Counted from the stretch's first letter, positions 9,667-18,457 are shown. The stretch: DNA of 64,000 bases from Marinobacter sp. CHS3-4 (GCF_030053415.1 NZ_JASGBJ010000002.1:1178001-1242000); one strand, 5' to 3'. The notes: a model not told the origin generated them from the letters alone. Program-made: numbers and translations.

Positions 9667-10923
9667 TCAGGTACGCACATGGCCGTCGCCAAATACCACG
9701 TACTTCTGGGAGGTCAGCCCTTCCAGGCCAACCGGGCCGCGCGCGTGTATCTTGTCCGTGGAAATGCCAATCTCGGCACCCAATCCGTATTCAAAACCGT
9801 CCGCAAAGCGAGTGGACGCATTCACCATTACCGAGGCGGAATCCACTTCCGTCAGGAATCGACGCGCTCGGGTATAGTTTTCAGTCACAATGCTATCGGT
9901 GTGCTGGGAACTGTACCGGTTGATGTGCTCAATGGCCTGATCCAGCCCATCCACCACTCGCACGGCCAGCACTGGCGCCAGATATTCTTCAAACCAGTCC
10001 ATTTCGGTCGCTGCAACCGCATCTGACAGGATGGCCTGCGTTCGGGAGCACCCACGCAGCTCCACGCTCTTCTTGCGGAACGCTTCCGCCAACAAAGGCA
10101 GCATATCTTCGGCAATCTCCTCATCCACCAACAGTGTCTCCATGGTGTTGCAGGTTCCGTACCGCTGAGTTTTGGAATTGAGTGCGATATCCAGTGCCTT
10201 TTGTGGATCGGCATGACTGTCTACATAAACATGGCATACGCCATCCAGATGCTTGATGACTGGCACTCGAGCGTCCTTACTGATGCGCTCAATCAGACCT
10301 TTACCGCCACGGGGCACGATGACATCGACAAACTGGGGCATGGTAATCAACTTACCCACAGCGGCACGATCGGTGGTCTTGATCACCTGCACCGCGCTTT
10401 CCGGCAAGCCGGCTTCGGCTAGCCCCCTGGCCAGACAGGCTGCGATGGCCTGGTTGGACTCAATGGCTTCAGAGCCGCCACGCAGGATGGTGGCGTTGCC
10501 AGACTTCAGGCAAAGGCTGGCCGCCTCGACTGTTACGTTCGGGCGTGATTCGTAAATAATGCCGATCACACCCAGCGGCACGCGCATTTTACCCACCTGG
10601 ATACCGGACGGGCGAAAAGTCATCCCGGTAATTTCACCAATGGGATCTGGCAGCGTTGCCACCTGTTTCAGGCCCTCGATCATTGCATCAATACGGGCCG
10701 GGGTCAGCTCCAGACGGTCCAGCATGGCGGCCTCAAGACCGTTGTCTTTACCACGCGCCAGATCAGCCTCATTGGCCTGCGCCAAGGCGTCACGGGCACT
10801 TTCCAGCGCCTCGGCCGTCGCCAGCAGGGCGCGATTACGCGTCGCAGTTGTGGAACGAGCCACCTCCGCCGCTGCGCGTCGTGCTTCCTGGCCGACTTCC
10901 GCCATGTAAGCTGCAATATCCAT
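9667..10923 (-). CDS. proA: Gamma-glutamyl phosphate reductase
   Basis: Second step of proline synthesis: reduces gamma-glutamyl phosphate to glutamate semialdehyde with NADPH. The catalytic cysteine is in [11 protein letters not shown], and the C-terminal [10 protein letters not shown] and [13 protein letters not shown] are typical of the family. The start at 10923 (MDIAAYM) is chosen because AGAAGGG stands eight bases before it; a longer reading from 10950 has no ribosome site. The product is 418 residues. It heads the minus-strand block and is divergent from the degenerate GGDEF pair at 11101. Confidence 0.96.
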   Translation of the reverse strand: MDIAAYMAEVGQEARRAAAEVARSTTATRNRALLATAEALESARDALAQANEADLARGKDNGLEAAMLDRLELTPARIDAMIEGLKQVATLPDPIGEITGMTFRPSGIQVGKMRVPLGVIGIIYESRPNVTVEAASLCLKSGNATILRGGSEAIESNQAIAACLARGLAEAGLPESAVQVIKTTDRAAVGKLITMPQFVDVIVPRGGKGLIERISKDARVPVIKHLDGVCHVYVDSHADPQKALDIALNSKTQRYGTCNTMETLLVDEEIAEDMLPLLAEAFRKKSVELRGCSRTQAILSDAVAATEMDWFEEYLAPVLAVRVVDGLDQAIEHINRYSSQHTDSIVTENYTRARRFLTEVDSASVMVNASTRFADGFEYGLGAEIGISTDKIHARGPVGLEGLTSQKYVVFGDGHVRT

Positions 10924-11100
10924 CGAAAACCCTTCTCTTAACTGATCCATTTTGCAATTCAGTACTTAAGCTCGCTGAAGCCGTTTCAAGTAACCGCCCC
11001 AACGATTATCATACCGCCCTGTCACATGCGAAAGCGCAGGCATATTACAGGTTCCTGCATTATGCTGTGAATCACGGACGCCCGGGAGAGGACGGACACC

Positions 11101-12111
11101 ATGGCCCAGATGGCCGACAACTTCCTGTTAAGCCGCCTGTCGCGGACAGGATTCGTATTGCTGATCGCAATCGCGCTTTTCGCTTCAGCCAGATCCGAAC
11201 ACCTGACTCTGGTCACTGTGCTGCTTGCCGCAATGGTTGTATTCACAAGCAGCGCTTTCAGTGCCAACCGCTTGCAAACGCCCTGGCCCGTCATCCATAA
11301 AATGGCGTTTGCAGCCCTGGCAATGGCGCTGGCTGCCAGTCTCTGGTTTGGTCCCTGGAGCCTGGTGCACTGGTTTTACGTGATACCGCTCATCGCCTTC
11401 GCTTTGTTACCGCTGGCCTGGGCTACCGTCGTCAGCCTGATCTGCGTGCTCATGGCCATGATGGCCATTTCCTCCCTCACCGGCATGCCCGAACGCCATC
11501 AGATGATCAGCGCCTTCCTGATGACCATCTTGCTTTCCTGCCTGCTGGTTTTCCTACGAGAATACAAATCTCGGCAGCTAGCCCCGCTGCGGCGAACCGA
11601 CGAACTCACCCAGGCCGCCAGCCGGGAATACCTGTCGGCCGATCTCCACAAGGAAATACAGCGCAGTGAGCGAGAAGGCATCGACATGTCTGTCATCATG
11701 ATTGGCCTGGACACTCACCTCAGCGACAGTGATCCAGACGCCGATATCAGGTCTATTCTGCCACGTATCGGCCGCTACCTGCACTCTCAGCTGAGGGACT
11801 TCGACACCTACTACCGGGTTGCCGACCTACAGTTTCTGATCATTCTGCCAGGCATTCCGACTGCTGAAGCCTCCAAGCTGGCCGAAACCATTCGAATCGG
11901 CCTCAAGTCGCTCCTCAGCTCCCATCACCTGGAGCTGACTGTCAGCGCGGGTATTGCAGGCCTCAATATAGGCGACGATGCTGACAGCCTGCAAAGCTCG
12001 GTTGCAAACGCACTGCGCCGGGCGCAACAGCAGGGGGGCGATCGGGCTCAGGCCTACAGCACCTACAAACAGAAGCGAACTGAAAACCGGGCGGGAGGTC
12101 CAGCAACTTGA
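11101..12111 (+). CDS. Membrane protein with degenerate GGDEF domain, I-site kept
   Basis: A 336-residue inner-membrane protein with about five N-terminal hydrophobic helices (residues 15-155) and a C-terminal GGDEF-like domain. The fold is recognisable from RTDELTQAASREYL and LIILPG, but the active-site signature is replaced by ADLQF (241-245), so cyclase activity is very unlikely. The inhibitory-site pattern RDFD (232-235) is kept at the standard five-residue distance, which suggests a c-di-GMP sensor. The start ATG has a GGGAGAGGA ribosome site. It is coupled to a second protein of the same build (12108) and to a DedA-PAP2 fusion (13103). Confidence 0.82.
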   Translation: MAQMADNFLLSRLSRTGFVLLIAIALFASARSEHLTLVTVLLAAMVVFTSSAFSANRLQTPWPVIHKMAFAALAMALAASLWFGPWSLVHWFYVIPLIAFALLPLAWATVVSLICVLMAMMAISSLTGMPERHQMISAFLMTILLSCLLVFLREYKSRQLAPLRRTDELTQAASREYLSADLHKEIQRSEREGIDMSVIMIGLDTHLSDSDPDADIRSILPRIGRYLHSQLRDFDTYYRVADLQFLIILPGIPTAEASKLAETIRIGLKSLLSSHHLELTVSAGIAGLNIGDDADSLQSSVANALRRAQQQGGDRAQAYSTYKQKRTENRAGGPAT

Positions 12112-13106
12112 CCGAAACACGCCTGAGGACACATACCCATCTGGCCGCGTATACGCTTGCCACTCTGTTCATTGCCAGTCTGGCTTTCCAAAACCTGCGA
12201 TACGGGTTCTACGACCTCTTTTTCCTGGCCGCCGGAATGGCGCTACTGACTCTTAGCGGCGTCGGCTATACCTTTATTTCACGTCGCCACCAACTCTCTG
12301 CCAAAGGGCATCTCTTCATTCTGGCGGGGCTGAACAGCGCGCTAGTGGCCGCCATGATGGCGCTTTCGCCTACGGGCATCAGTCACTGGGTGATGCCCAT
12401 GGTGGTTTTCAACCTGCTGGTACTGCCACTTCGACAGGGGCTCATTCTGTCTCTGCTGCTATTGCTGACGCTCAGCGGTTTTCTGCTGGTCTCCGAAACG
12501 CTGATCGAAGCCACAACTACAATCGCTGGAGTGTTGTCACTGATCATCGTGGCCGCACTGTACATCTGGCATTACGACCACATGGCGCAGTCGGCTGAAG
12601 ATCTTGCCATTACCGACCCCGTTACTGGCGCGCACAACGCCCGCTTCCTGGATGAAACCCTACAGAAGGAAATCAGCCGCGCCATTGTGATGGACCACTG
12701 CCTGTCGGTCATAACGCTGGCCGTTGACTATGCGGATGAAGCGGAAGACTTGCACGGCAAAGATGGCCTGCAAAGACTGCTTAAAGATCTTACCCGGCAT
12801 CTGTTCGGGGTGATAAGGGCAGGCGACACGCTCTACACGCTTGAAAATGGCCAGTTCTACCTGATCCTTCCATTTACTCCGGAAGAAGGTGTGCGCGTCA
12901 TTGCCGAGCGCATTCGACGGACAATCGCAGAAGAAAGCTGGCCGGCTGTCGGCAAGGTAACCGTTAGCCTCGGCTGCACGACTCTCGCCAGTACTGACAG
13001 GCGCACCCAGGATCTGCACCGCCGAGTTCGTTCAGCGCTGCACGAAGCGCAGAAGCGCGGCGCTGACTCGGTGTGGTACAGCAAGGGCGACGCAACGGAA
13101 TCATGA
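12108..13106 (+). CDS. Second membrane protein with degenerate GGDEF domain
   Basis: A 332-residue paralogue-like neighbour of the gene at 11101, with about five membrane helices (15-155) and a GGDEF-type domain opening at ITDPVTGAHNARF. The catalytic signature is ENGQF (246-250) in place of GGDEF, while RAGD (237-240) preserves the inhibitory-site RxxD at the right spacing. Catalysis is unlikely; c-di-GMP binding is plausible. The start is a TTG at 12108 that overlaps the upstream TGA, behind a strong GGGAGG ribosome site, so translation is coupled. Its own stop overlaps the ATG of the next gene. Confidence 0.8.
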   Translation: MTETRLRTHTHLAAYTLATLFIASLAFQNLRYGFYDLFFLAAGMALLTLSGVGYTFISRRHQLSAKGHLFILAGLNSALVAAMMALSPTGISHWVMPMVVFNLLVLPLRQGLILSLLLLLTLSGFLLVSETLIEATTTIAGVLSLIIVAALYIWHYDHMAQSAEDLAITDPVTGAHNARFLDETLQKEISRAIVMDHCLSVITLAVDYADEAEDLHGKDGLQRLLKDLTRHLFGVIRAGDTLYTLENGQFYLILPFTPEEGVRVIAERIRRTIAEESWPAVGKVTVSLGCTTLASTDRRTQDLHRRVRSALHEAQKRGADSVWYSKGDATES

Positions 13107-14551
13107 CCGCCGACGGCTTACAGCCTCTGACAGACTGGCTGGCAATGAATCCCCAATGGCTTGCCTTCGCACTTTTCCTGACCGCCTTTCTGGAGTCTCT
13201 GGCACTCGCCGGCATCATCATTCCCGGCGTTGCCATTCTTTTCGCCATCGCGGCCCTCGCAGGCCAAACTGCCATGCCACTGATGCAGGTCCTCCTATGG
13301 GCCGGAGCTGGTGCCATCGCCGGCGACGGCCTGAGTTTTGGACTGGGAAGATGGTTTCAGGGACGGCTGGACCAGTTATGGCCACTGTCCCGCTATCCGG
13401 CGCTAATCACTCGGGGCGAGCGTTTTTTCCGGCGGCATGGCGGTAAAAGCGTGGTGGTAGGACGTTTTGTGGGCCCGATTCGCCCGGTCATTCCACTGAT
13501 AGCGGGCGCATTCCTCATGCCATGGCGGCGGTTCCTGGCGTTCAATTTCGCCTCCGCAATAGGTTGGGCCCCGGTCTACATTCTGCCTGGCTATCTGGTC
13601 GGCAGCGCCATGGCCAGCGCTATCAAACCGCCGCCACATTTTTACCTGGTTGTCGGTATCGGCGTCGCCATTCTGACCGTCATATACCTGCTGATCTTCC
13701 GATTTCAGCTTGGGCTCGTCCAGGGCAGCCGTGCCTACGAATGGCTGGCCGCAAAGATGAGAGCCTATGACTCGACCCATCGTTTCTGGCGTTTGTACTC
13801 CAGCCACCGGCCGGATCATGCGGGGGAATTTCCTCTTCCGTCCATGATGCTGGGCCTTGGATGCCTGGCATTGTTCGCTATTCTTTCCCAACTGGCTCTT
13901 GCAACGGATCTGCTGGTCCGATACGACCAGCTGGCTGTCGAATGGCTGAGCCAGTTACGCCACCCACTTCTGGACAAACTGTTTATCGCGATCACGTTAA
14001 TGGGCGACACGGCGATTCTGTTATCGGCGGCGGTTCTGATGACAGCCCTATTTGCATTTCGCGGGTTCTATTCAGCGGCTCTTCACATCGCGACAGCCAC
14101 CATTTTGGCATCACTCGTTGTCTGGTTGCTCAAGGATGCCACTGCGATCGCTCGCCCTGACCTGGCATCGGCGTCACCGGATTCCGTCGCTTTTCCAAGC
14201 GGTCACGCCACAGGAATCACGCTGTTCTGCGCCCTGACCGCGAGCTTTGTCGCACGAGAATTCCGGACCGGGCAACGCTGGCAATTCTACCTGGCCTTCA
14301 GCCTTCCAATTGTTTTGGTTGCGACCAGCAGGATCTATCTGGGGGTTCACTGGCCGACCGATATTTTGGCCGGAATCTTTCTGGGAATGGCTATCGCCGG
14401 ATTGACCAGAACCAGCTTCAGCCGATTTGACAACACACCGGTGACGCTGGACGCCACGCTCATTCTGACGATTACAATATGGGTGGGGTTTTCTGCAGCC
14501 TACCTGTTCTATCAGTGGCCACAGGCGCTGATGGCCTATGGGCAGATCTGA
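13103..14551 (+). CDS. DedA-PAP2 fusion membrane protein
   Basis: A 482-residue polytopic protein joining two families. Residues 1-200 are a DedA/SNARE-associated domain with the hallmarks GIIIPG and GRFVGPIRPVIPLIAG (120-135). Residues 245-470 are a PAP2 acid phosphatase with all three motifs: K344-x6-RP, PSGH (365-368) and SR-x5-H-x3-D (409-420). DedA proteins include undecaprenyl-phosphate flippases and PAP2 enzymes include undecaprenyl-pyrophosphate phosphatases, so carrier-lipid recycling is the leading inference; phosphatidylglycerophosphate or other lipid phosphates remain possible. The start at 13103 overlaps the previous stop as ATGA, preferred over an upstream ATG inside that gene. 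Confidence 0.88.
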   Translation: MTADGLQPLTDWLAMNPQWLAFALFLTAFLESLALAGIIIPGVAILFAIAALAGQTAMPLMQVLLWAGAGAIAGDGLSFGLGRWFQGRLDQLWPLSRYPALITRGERFFRRHGGKSVVVGRFVGPIRPVIPLIAGAFLMPWRRFLAFNFASAIGWAPVYILPGYLVGSAMASAIKPPPHFYLVVGIGVAILTVIYLLIFRFQLGLVQGSRAYEWLAAKMRAYDSTHRFWRLYSSHRPDHAGEFPLPSMMLGLGCLALFAILSQLALATDLLVRYDQLAVEWLSQLRHPLLDKLFIAITLMGDTAILLSAAVLMTALFAFRGFYSAALHIATATILASLVVWLLKDATAIARPDLASASPDSVAFPSGHATGITLFCALTASFVAREFRTGQRWQFYLAFSLPIVLVATSRIYLGVHWPTDILAGIFLGMAIAGLTRTSFSRFDNTPVTLDATLILTITIWVGFSAAYLFYQWPQALMAYGQI

Positions 14552-14553
14552 AC

Positions 14554-15153
14554 TCAGCCACTTTCTTCCAGAGCTTCCAACAGGTCGTTCAGCCGATCCA
14601 GCCTTTCCATCGGGTCCTGAAGTTCTACCAGGCGCTGCTTCTCTTGCTTGTCCAACGGCAATAGCTCGGTCAGACGCCAGCCAACTTCGCGGGCATCGTG
14701 GTAATCCACTTCCATGCCAAGATCCCGGATCACGGGGTGCCGAAACAACGCCTTGAGTACCGAGGGCAGCTCCGCATAACGCTCGGGGATCAGTCGCTCT
14801 TCTTCCGCCAGCAGGCACTCGACATCCCCAACGTTCAGGCCATCATCCTGCTGCCAGGAACGCACCACGGTCACTTTGCTTTGACCCTCTACCGTGATAC
14901 CCAACAAACCATTGTCCAGTTGCTTGAAATCAATAATACGGACATAGGTACCGATGTCGTAGAACGCCGCCATTTTACCGGTTTCCAGTCCATCTCTGAG
15001 CAATACGACCACGAAACCACGATCTTCTTTCATGCACCGGGTCAGCATATCGAGATAGCGCGGCTCAAACAGCTGCAGGGGAATCCTGCCGCCAGGCAAC
15101 ACTACAGAATTCAATGGAAACAGCGGTACGTTCATGGTTGGGGTTGTCACCAA
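14554..15153 (-). CDS. Stand-alone Lon N-terminal (substrate-binding) domain protein
   Basis: About 199 residues matching only the N-terminal domain of Lon protease, without the ATPase or protease parts. The start segment VPLFPLNSVVLPGG is followed by LQLFEPRYLDMLTRCM, both typical of this family, and a helical C-terminal part. Its role is not established; a substrate- or partner-binding function is inferred from the Lon relationship. Start choice is uncertain: TTG (15153) or GTG (15150) follow a CGGAG ribosome site, while ATG at 15135 begins MNVPLFPL directly. It converges on the DedA-PAP2 gene with two bases between stops. Confidence 0.88.
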   Translation of the reverse strand: MVTTPTMNVPLFPLNSVVLPGGRIPLQLFEPRYLDMLTRCMKEDRGFVVVLLRDGLETGKMAAFYDIGTYVRIIDFKQLDNGLLGITVEGQSKVTVVRSWQQDDGLNVGDVECLLAEEERLIPERYAELPSVLKALFRHPVIRDLGMEVDYHDAREVGWRLTELLPLDKQEKQRLVELQDPMERLDRLNDLLEALEESG

Positions 15154-15191
15154 ATCTGAAACTCCGGAAGACCGGCTACCATGCCATATCT

Positions 15192-16448
15192 TCAGTGAAT
15201 TGACAGCAATCGGTGAACCTCGTCTACGCGTGCCCGCGCCTCAGTCAACAACTGAAGGCTGCGGGAGGCGTTCAACTCAAGCTCACCCAAGCGACGATAG
15301 GCCGGTACCTCATCAAACGACGGAAGATCCCGATTCTGGCTCGCGCCGATCATCGAATGAAGCTGGGCCACAATAACCACATCAACCAGCTGAGGAGCAG
15401 ACTCACTGCATTCATGGGACCAGGTCTCTGCATAACGGACCGCATTCAGAAATGGAGCGGGAAACGCCCAGTTTTCCAGTACTGCGGTGCCCACATCACC
15501 CCGCAATTCGTGAATCGCATGGTCGAGGTTGGTCTGGTCGGCAAACAGGTTCACATGGTGCTCCGCCTGAACCAGTATGGGAACCACCCCGATGTCGTGC
15601 AGCAACCCGGCCAGCAAGGCCTCTTCCGGATCAATGGACGTTGCACTGTCAGCCAACACCCAGCACAACGCTGCCACCTCTCTGGAGTGGCGCCAGAGCC
15701 GGTCCATCTCTTTTTGCAAAGAAGGGTGCTTGGACCGGAAAACCTCGCGCATCGAGAACACCGTTACCAACTGCCGTGTCGTTCGCATGCCCAGGCGAAC
15801 GACGGCCTCGCGCACGTTTCGGACGTCAGAGAACCCGCGATACAGTGGGCTATTACAGGCCCGAACGAGCTTCGCCGCCATCGCCGGATCGGCCGAAACT
15901 GCATTGGCAACCTGTTCTGCTGCCGTGTCCTCACGGTCGACAAGTCGGCGCACCTTCCAGGCCACATCGGGCACGCTGGGCAGGGTCAACTGATTGGAAC
16001 GAAGTTCCGCGTAAAATCCCATCAGCAGATAATGCTCTTCGCTCTCGGCTTCTCCGTTTGACTCGCCCGAATCCATTTCCACCTGCTGTACAGGGGCCGC
16101 GCGCAATAGCTGGTTGAGAAGATCCTGCCCGATCACCAGAAATTCGCAGGGTTTTATTGCCGTGACGTTGTACATGCGAGGCTGCAAACGAGCAATGGGG
16201 TTCACCGCCTTGTCGGAGGCAGCATCGATTGTGGATTTGCGTCCATCCACAGATTCCAGCTCGATTCGCCCCTCCACAAGAAAGAAATCCAGGCCATCAC
16301 GCACGCCACGCTCAATCACTCTCTGCCCAGGGCCATGGCGTCTGCGCTCTGCCCTGTTTGCCAGAAGTACCAATTGATCATCGGTTAGCCGGTTGAGGGG
16401 CTGAAATTCTCTGAGGCGACGTAAAGACAGGCTATCCTGGCCAGCCAT
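15192..16448 (-). CDS. HDOD signalling protein with N-terminal cyclic-nucleotide-binding-like domain
   Basis: A 418-residue cytosolic protein. Residues 20-130 resemble a cyclic nucleotide-binding domain (LTDDQLVLLANRAERRR, then FFLVEGRIELES), but the phosphate-binding cassette is not clear, so the ligand is unknown. Residues about 150-350 form an HDOD domain: LPSVPDVAWKVRRLV, a LVRACNSPLYRG segment and LLAGLLHDIGV. HDOD proteins usually act in signalling scaffolds without phosphodiesterase chemistry. The start at 16448 follows AAGGGAGAAA; an upstream in-frame start at 16517 lacks such a site. Confidence 0.88.
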   Translation of the reverse strand: MAGQDSLSLRRLREFQPLNRLTDDQLVLLANRAERRRHGPGQRVIERGVRDGLDFFLVEGRIELESVDGRKSTIDAASDKAVNPIARLQPRMYNVTAIKPCEFLVIGQDLLNQLLRAAPVQQVEMDSGESNGEAESEEHYLLMGFYAELRSNQLTLPSVPDVAWKVRRLVDREDTAAEQVANAVSADPAMAAKLVRACNSPLYRGFSDVRNVREAVVRLGMRTTRQLVTVFSMREVFRSKHPSLQKEMDRLWRHSREVAALCWVLADSATSIDPEEALLAGLLHDIGVVPILVQAEHHVNLFADQTNLDHAIHELRGDVGTAVLENWAFPAPFLNAVRYAETWSHECSESAPQLVDVVIVAQLHSMIGASQNRDLPSFDEVPAYRRLGELELNASRSLQLLTEARARVDEVHRLLSIH

Positions 16449-16770
16449 GTACTTTTCTCCCTTCTTCTGATGATGTCCCTGTAACACATTGTAAGCAGGT
16501 ATTGGCGAAACAACCATTCCGCACAGACCGAATCTGCTCTTTATTGCGGATTATAAACTGCCCGGCCATGGCTCTCTGCTGGCTAACCACTTTGGTCGCG
16601 AACAGCTGTTTCGGAAGGCAGGTCGACAGATTGTGGAGAATGCAAAGGGCCATTACGAGGAAAACGACGCCAGCACCCTGACATCAAGCAAGGCGGTGCG
16701 ACCGGGTTAGTCGAGTAGCGCGAACTGGAAAGGCGCCGTGAAGGGTCTGGAAAAGCTGGATTGACATAAA
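16449..16770. other. Intergenic stretch with a start-less open frame
   Basis: No supported gene. The plus strand is open from 16495 to a TAG at 16708-16710 (about 71 codons) and reads like protein (for example [16 protein letters not shown]), but there is no usable start codon near its 5' end. It may be the remnant of a lost gene or chance. The promoter of the HDOD gene should lie at 16449-16550 on the minus strand; no convincing -35/-10 pair was seen. Confidence 0.4.
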
Positions 16771-16796
16771 AAAACCGGGTGTTTGCCACCCGGTTT
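16767..16796 (-). terminator. Rho-independent terminator of the peptidoglycan-binding protein gene
   Basis: A perfect ten-base stem (16772-16781 with 16787-16796) around a five-base loop. On the minus strand the stem is followed by a run of seven T. It lies about 20 bases after the stop of the gene at 16817. Confidence 0.88.
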
Positions 16797-16816
16797 ATTT
16801 GGATTCACACCATCGA

Positions 16817-17242
16817 TCAGAAGAACGACCAGCCACCGTCGTCCTCTTCTTCAATATCATCTTCTGATTCTTCTTCAACTGGCTCCGGCTCTGGTTCAGA
16901 CGCGGCAGAGCTTGTCTCTGGCGCACTACTCCCAGAGGAAGACGACTCCGCGGCGTTGGATGCAGCAACCTGCACAGACACCATGCCCAACGCTTCTTTG
17001 GTGGAATCATCCAACACTCCGGACGCGGTCAGGCCGTTGTCCTGCTGGAATTTTGTCAGCGCCTGACGCGTGGCATCGTCCATTTGCGGGCTAACGTTAC
17101 TGATCGCGTATCCTGCGCCATAGAGCGCATTTTTCAGTGCAACCGTGTCATTGGCCATGGCAGACGGTGCGGCAGCCAAAGCGACGGAGCCTGCCAGAGC
17201 GGCAGCAGCAATATGACTGCGAAAACGTGTGAGCCTATTCAT
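16817..17242 (-). CDS. Secreted peptidoglycan-binding-domain protein with acidic tail
   Basis: A small exported protein of 141 residues. A signal peptide (positive start MNRLTRFRSH, hydrophobic core, ending near AMAND at about 31) leads into one PG_binding_1-like domain (about 35-90) with the typical MDDATRQALTKFQQDNGL pattern. The last 50 residues are a low-complexity tail rich in Ser, Glu and Asp, ending GGWSFF. It presumably binds cell wall in the periplasm; no catalytic domain is present. It stands alone, with its own GGAG ribosome site, a candidate promoter upstream and a strong terminator downstream. Confidence 0.85.
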   Translation of the reverse strand: MNRLTRFRSHIAAAALAGSVALAAAPSAMANDTVALKNALYGAGYAISNVSPQMDDATRQALTKFQQDNGLTASGVLDDSTKEALGMVSVQVAASNAAESSSSGSSAPETSSAASEPEPEPVEEESEDDIEEEDDGGWSFF

Positions 17243-17318
17243 GAGTCACTCCAGTATCCTGTGATTTGTTTTTGTGGAACCAGACCCGTTCTGGCACTTA
17301 GCCTTTGATAGATCGGGA

Positions 17319-17327
17319 TTTATACCA
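17319..17327 (-). promoter_or_regulatory. Candidate extended -10 promoter element
   Basis: On the minus strand the sequence reads TGGTATAAA, close to the extended -10 consensus, about 80 bases before the ATG of the secreted peptidoglycan-binding protein. No good -35 box is visible at normal spacing, so this is tentative. Confidence 0.4.
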
Positions 17328-17341
17328 AAAGCCTAGCACAA

Positions 17342-18457
17342 TCAGCCCTGATCCACCGGGCCGGATTGTTGTGATTCTGTAGCCGAAGGAGGCAGTTTCG
17401 TTTCAGGCTCGGGGTCAACTTCGCCAAACTCTCGAATGAAAATGCCCCAGAACGCCATGAACAACGCCGCAACCAGCGGCCCCATCACAAACCCGTTAAT
17501 ACCGAACATCGCAAGCCCACCCAGAGTCGACAACAGCACGATGTAATCCGGTAGTTTGGTATCACGACCGACCAGAATGGGGCGTAGCAAGTTATCCGAC
17601 AGGCCAATCACCACGGTTCCGAATAGCGTCAGGATAACAGCCGAAACGATTTCACCGGTGGCGGCCAGGTAGATGGCGGCAGGCACCCAGACCAGGGCTG
17701 CGCCGACTGCCGGCAATAACGAGGCAATCGCCATCACCACGCCCCAGAGCAAGGCACCCTGAATACCCAGCACCCAGAATATGAAACCGCCAAGCGCGCC
17801 CTGAATAATGGCAATCAACAAATTGCCTTTTACAGTGGCACGGGTAACTTCGGCAAACTTGGCAAACAGCAGGCGCTCACGCTCGTCACCCAGCGGCAAC
17901 GCCTTGATCATCAACTCGATCAGTTTATTACCATCGCGCAACAGGAAAAAGGCCAGATAGGCCATCAACGCCAGGCCAAGAAAGAACTGGAAAGTGTTCT
18001 GGCCAAAACCGATAGCCTGTTTGGCAAGCAACTGACTCCCACCCACGAACACGCTAACAGCGCGATCACGAAGATCGGTAAAATTGATCCCGAACTCCGC
18101 GAAGAACGCCTCAATGGCAGGAAACGAATTGACCACCTGGTCAATGTATTCACCGGGTTTGAGCTCCCCGCTCTGGATTTTCTGATACACGACCACGCCC
18201 TCTGCCACCAGAGAGGTCACCAGAGCCAGCACGGGTATAATGACGATCACCAGACACAGAGTCAGCGTCAACAGGGCAATCACGTTGGGCCGATCCCCCA
18301 GACGCCCCGCAAGCTTCTGGCGCACCGGATGGAAAATCAGCGCGATGGCCACTGCCCAGAAGATCGGGCCAAAGAACGGCTTCATCAGAAGGATGAAGGC
18401 CAGGGAAACGCCAACCAGCATGGCGAGGAAAGTCCGTGTTTCAAGTTTTTCGTACAT
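17342..18457 (-). CDS. AI-2E family transporter (PerM/YdiK-like permease)
   Basis: A 371-residue inner-membrane protein with about eight hydrophobic helices, an N-terminal ETRTFLAMLVGV segment and the family patterns LPAVGAALVW and GLSDNLLRPILVG, then GGLAMFGINGFVMGPLVAALF near the C-terminus. Members of this family export diverse small molecules; some move autoinducer-2 and some act as sodium or proton antiporters, so the substrate cannot be named from sequence. The C-terminal tail (about 345-371) is hydrophilic. It appears monocistronic. Confidence 0.9.
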   Translation of the reverse strand: MYEKLETRTFLAMLVGVSLAFILLMKPFFGPIFWAVAIALIFHPVRQKLAGRLGDRPNVIALLTLTLCLVIVIIPVLALVTSLVAEGVVVYQKIQSGELKPGEYIDQVVNSFPAIEAFFAEFGINFTDLRDRAVSVFVGGSQLLAKQAIGFGQNTFQFFLGLALMAYLAFFLLRDGNKLIELMIKALPLGDERERLLFAKFAEVTRATVKGNLLIAIIQGALGGFIFWVLGIQGALLWGVVMAIASLLPAVGAALVWVPAAIYLAATGEIVSAVILTLFGTVVIGLSDNLLRPILVGRDTKLPDYIVLLSTLGGLAMFGINGFVMGPLVAALFMAFWGIFIREFGEVDPEPETKLPPSATESQQSGPVDQG

